Shown: positions 59,961 to 64,000 of the stretch, piece by piece
Position numbering within the stretch: the first letter of the stretch is position 1
How the letters are laid out: each line of letters opens with the position of its first letter
Assembly (NCBI GenBank): GCA_013180625.2
Contig: SNVD02000468.1
Location: forward strand, 744,001 to 808,000
Direction of reading: 5' to 3'
Source: Boswellia sacra
Taxonomy: Eukaryota; Streptophyta; Magnoliopsida; Sapindales; Burseraceae
DNA length: 64,000 nucleotides
Notes under the pieces: generated by a model
Database searches by the model: none
Told to the model about the DNA's origin: nothing
Seen by the model: only the letters and a program-made list of their open reading frames with translations
Position numbers and translations under genes: made by a program

Positions 59961-62900
59961 ATTCTCCATGATTTCCTCTTTGGTCGAAAGTCACAGAACC
60001 TCTTAACATTAAATTCTCTTTATTGGGTCCTCAGATTGACAATTAGCATATGATTATGGAACAAGGATCAAGCACCACGAATAAGAAGTTATATATAATA
60101 AAAACGAAAATGCTTTAGCTTTACACCATCACGAGTAATTGAGATTTGAGAATTGAAAATCGCTTCTTAATTTTGGTAGATTGGACCGACTAATGAGTCG
60201 ATTAATTTTAAACACTAGAATCTCTTCCAAAGGAGGCTCAAACTATACCAATTAATTAATACAAATTAACATGCACTTTGGGGGCTACAATTCCAAAATT
60301 GCTTTGGAAAAGCAAGCAGATACTAATAGGACAAAATTCCCAGTTGCTTTTCAATTAATTTGATTTAAACATATAGGATTTGTTAATACATTTTTGCAAC
60401 AACTTGTCTTCGATAGACAGGAAGCACGAGGGATCTTTGAAAACACAAACATGGCCTTGGGCCGATAATGATCAATTATATATTTATAATGTATTGTTTT
60501 CTTGTGGGTTATCACTAGCAAACAGCTGTTAAGAGTTTTTCATTTCGATTCAATTTAGTGATTTAATGTTATAAATTTAAGTATAATAAGATGATCTGAA
60601 AACAAATATAAATTTAGTTTATACAAAACCAAGAGATAATCTTTGCATCAATAAAAGGTGAATAAGCGTGTCATTTAGAATGTATTTGCTTTCAAATTTA
60701 TAAAATAATTTTCTAAAAACGTATAGTTATCAATGTTTTTAAATCAATATAAATCACGTATCAATTTTAAAATAAAAAAAAACAATAGCGTACTCTTAAC
60801 AAACTCTTTTGAAACAAAAATACCTTTAAAAACTCACTTGGATTAGATTTGCACAAAACATAAAGAAACTCAAATCCAATTTAGGTAATTAATTGATAAT
60901 AAATATATGTTAATGGGATGTAATAATAGTGATTGTCTATTAATCCCATGACATGTATATGTTTAACCAAGTGACCAAACACCATAGCTCCTTTTGAATA
61001 GAGAATAAAATGGATGTGGGCAATTAGTACGACCTAATAATCATACTTACTATATTTTATAAATTTGACCTAGTATAGGTTGGGTCATGATAATGATGAT
61101 AATTAAAGTAGGATTAATTATTAACTTATTAAAATTAATTAAACTAATATATAGACAGCAAAATCCAAAACTAACAAATTAAGAAACCTCAACTTATTTT
61201 AATGATACTTAATAGCCACGTTTAAGAGCCCAACATATTTGGACAAGAACTGCATTTCTATTTTTGATCTGCCTTGTTATTGGAAATTCCAAATTTCAAT
61301 TATCTAGATGTTAGGCTCGGCCAGGTGATTACTTATTTATTATTAATATAATATAATGAATAGATTGTAGTGTAGGTTTGGTTAGTGGGGTTTCTTTCTT
61401 TCTTTTTTATTTCATTTTTATAGTCCTCTATAATAAAATAAACTCTGTTTAGGTTAATTTAATTTAATTTCGGAAATGGTAAACACAATTTTGTCGCATC
61501 AATCGTGTTTAACTATACGTTTAAATTGAATCAATCACAAAGTTTTGAGGACCAGATTGAAATTTGCAAAGTTTAAATGATTAAATGAAAAATTAAGTGC
61601 AATTTGGAGAACCTGCCAAATCTTGTTTAGGAAACAAAAAAATTGTGCATTAAATATTTCTTGTATGCGGAGCCCCTTGACAAAGAACATTTCATCTCTT
61701 CCAAAGCAAGAAATAAATTAAGAGCAAGTGGGTACGTAAGCCCATCTCTCATAGATTCACTTGATATGCATAAATAAACCTACACAAAATGCCAAACAAA
61801 AATTTAATTAAATTTAAATTTGGGATGTAGAGCCCCTGGCACAACACTTTTACTGGAACCAACCATACTCCATGTTGATTTATGTTCTGGGATTAAAAGT
61901 TCTGAACAAGTTGTGTATAAATAATATTAGTAATGATATTGAGGCTCACGATTCTTAGTTTGACCAATTTCTTGATCCTAAAATCATGCTTGATATTTCC
62001 AGAAGCAATATTATCTGCTCCATATGGCATGCCTCCTCCTTATGAGACACCATGCATTCATCAAATAGATAACTTTTTTTTTTTTTTTGCATTATCTAAA
62101 TCCTCCAAAATATTAAAATTTACAGCTCAAGGGAAAGTCACCATTTGCTATTGGGTATTGAAAATGAGAATTTGTGAACCCAAAAAGTTGGTGTCATTAG
62201 CAATTAGTTAAGATTTGAGATATTTGGTAACTATAATCCCACACAAAAGCATTTATTGGCTTTCGATCACAACATCATCCATTGTTTTTAAAATATAGTT
62301 GGCTTTCGGGATCTAAATCGCGTTGGATCTTTATCAAGTTGGGTGTTTTACGTACAAGAAGAATAGACGATATAGTGGCTATATAAAAGCACTGTTTGCA
62401 TTCCTGTTTGCCATTTGTCAAATTTTTTAATGATTTCTACAATTAAGCCTCTAATTTGTTTCCCAGTCGAGCTTGAAACTGTTCTAACTCTTTAAGAAAA
62501 CTATCCTATTGTTCTACACGTAGAAGTTTATATAACAATATATAATTTTATTTAGGATCAAAGGACATTTGTAAATAAAAAGTTTGCACTTGTATTTTAT
62601 GCATAATTGCAATTTTCTTTTTTTAAACATCATCATCACATGCATGTGAAATTAAAACTTTTAGTTGGCTTAGAAACAAAAGGGCAATACATAAATTGAT
62701 TGATGATGGTTAAATTAAGCATAAGCTTTTAGGAGCATAAAGTGGCATAATTAATAGGTGGGGACGAATGGACTGTAACAAGGCCAAGATGAAGAAATAA
62801 GAGCGAGTTAACCAGCCATCGTTGTACCGAACACTGATTCTCTCAATGAATTAAGCTAACACCACTTTCCAAGAAATTGCACTAGAAAATTGATGGGCAA

Positions 62901-63600
62901 AAGCGATGGCTGGCAAATCACAAGAATTTGTGTACGGATTTGGTCAACATCCCAAAAGGATCTAACGTCAAGTCCTCTCAATTAAATAATCAAAACCCAC
63001 AATTTACCATCCATTTAACCAACCAATTTCAGGTTAATCCCACCACCCACCAGGGTTAATTCAACTACTACAAACCCAGGTTGGCTTTTGGGGTTGACCA
63101 GGGCCTGGGTCCTGCTACACAAGGTGTGTCATTGAAATGTAAAAGAAAAAAGGGTGATTGCACGTATACTGAAAGACTTTCATGCATGGTTCAGCATCAA
63201 CCTCACGCGTACAGCATCAACGCCCTCTTAATATTCCGCTCTCCTCCTATTAACAATACATAAACTACAGCAAGCAACTCAATTCAGAAAGAGAAACAAA
63301 TGTAAACTGCAGCTACCCAGGTCAATTTCATAAACTTCTTCGTCAATATAGAAGACTCTTAGCGCATTATACAGACAAAATACAAACCATGTTCATCTCT
63401 ATAATGCTTTCACAGAATCCAAAAAATAATTATATTATTATCAACATTTGAATTGCAAAGTTGGTTCTATTTCTATACTTGAGTTACTCCTCTACATTCT
63501 AGTTAATAATTAGTCTACTGCTTGCATGTATCAAAAGCCTGCAATCGAAAAGTGGTTCCACCTTGTAGTATATTTGTTTTGATAATAATATGTGTTCAGG
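59961..63600. other. Intergenic, AT-rich
   Basis: No coding exon, RNA gene or bounded mobile element was seen. The last few hundred bases before 63837 probably include the 3' UTR of the ethylene receptor gene on the minus strand. Confidence 0.5.
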
Positions 63601-63836
63601 GTGATAATGATAATTTATATGATTTTTCTTCTTCTAAACTATGCAACATAAAATCAACCACATCAAAAAGAACGGAAGGAGCTAAACTCGTATACCATTT
63701 TGACTGTGAATGTACTGTATGTAACATGTCTACGCTGAGAACTTGGTGGGGAATATGGGAGGGGCTAAATGGTGAGTTTTGCTTATTCATGGAGTCTCCA
63801 AAATTGTTTCGAGGGTTGCTGCTGCAGTTCTGTAAC

Positions 63837-64000
63837 TTATACAACTTGGTTTGCCTGCAGCAGGACTCTTCGAAGCTCGTTGGCAATTCCTTGCAACAGA
63901 ACTGGTTTTCGAATAACACCATTCATTCCAACTTGCATGCATCTTTCCCACACATCATCATTAGCACTAGCCGTCAACGCTACAATCAACGGCCAATTAC
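63837..64000 (-). CDS. Ethylene receptor (ETR2/EIN4 subfamily), C-terminal receiver end, partial
   Basis: 54 complete codons before TAA (63837-63839); the rest lies beyond the window. Visible blocks are [28 protein letters not shown] and [14 protein letters not shown], then a short tail. This is the second half of a receiver domain: the LTA strand, the G-M-N-G loop and the conserved Lys of R-K-P. The combination [11 protein letters not shown] and E-L-R-R is characteristic of subfamily II ethylene receptors. Family knowledge: such receptors sit in the ER membrane, bind ethylene with copper and signal through CTR1. The frame is open with normal codon use and no damage seen. A further intron cannot be judged from this piece. 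Confidence 0.88.
   Translation of the reverse strand, partial: NWPLIVALTASANDDVWERCMQVGMNGVIRKPVLLQGIANELRRVLLQANQVV

Noticed and set aside
1..64000. tRNA, rRNA and known microRNA genes
   Set aside because: By eye I found no GGTTCRA-type B box with a fitting cloverleaf, no rRNA sequence and no match to the conserved plant microRNAs I checked; tRNAscan-SE and a miRNA search would settle it.

Overview
The window is nuclear DNA from a dicot plant. It is AT-rich, with long intergenic stretches, multi-exon genes with GT-AG introns, and plant-specific families: an AT-hook/PPC protein of AHL20 type, a plant Bet1-like SNARE and an ETR2/EIN4-type ethylene receptor. Plant LTR retrotransposons and Mutator-like (MULE) and hAT-like DNA transposons fill much of it. 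The species cannot be named from the sequence; a woody eudicot is a guess.

Host genes. (1) 1891-4721 (+) is a six-exon Bet1-like SNARE gene. Its last intron appears to use a GC-AG donor, giving a 130-residue protein. (2) 10474-11316 (+) is an intron-less AHL gene. The position where relatives have the initiator ATG reads CTG. (3) 63837-64000 (-) is the last 54 codons of an ethylene receptor receiver domain, cut by the window edge. Between them lie AT-rich gene-free regions with microsatellites and small tandem duplications.

Transposon block, about 24.4-57.1 kb. A non-autonomous MULE (24407-27615, 9-bp target duplication) carries a nested hAT MITE and a second hAT-like segment. It is followed by a 118-bp tandem repeat and unassigned repeat-like DNA. 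A Ty3/gypsy element of the Tat/Ogre type then runs from 29135 to 57126 on the minus strand. It has LTRs of about 1.45-1.5 kb, a tRNA-Arg-like primer site, gag, protease, RT, RNase H, an extra archaeal-type RNase H and integrase, all broken. Between integrase and the 3' LTR it carries two plus-strand (antisense) transcription units, one plant-mobile-domain-like and one DUF7745-like, each behind a TATA box, plus a 29-bp minisatellite. A related solo LTR (about 40218-41988) sits in its protease region. A Copia element (43405-53654, TSD CTTTG) sits in its gag.

Inside the Copia pol lies a MuDR-like MULE (45524-51578) with 129-bp TIRs about 98% identical and a 10-bp TSD. It has a transposase gene and a convergent gene for a GRF zinc-finger/coiled-coil/membrane protein. 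The insertion order is therefore Tat first, then Copia (and separately the solo LTR), then the MULE. All coding parts are damaged, the MULE least. A diverged direct duplication (about 23.6-24.4 kb and 57.3-57.7 kb) brackets the whole block.
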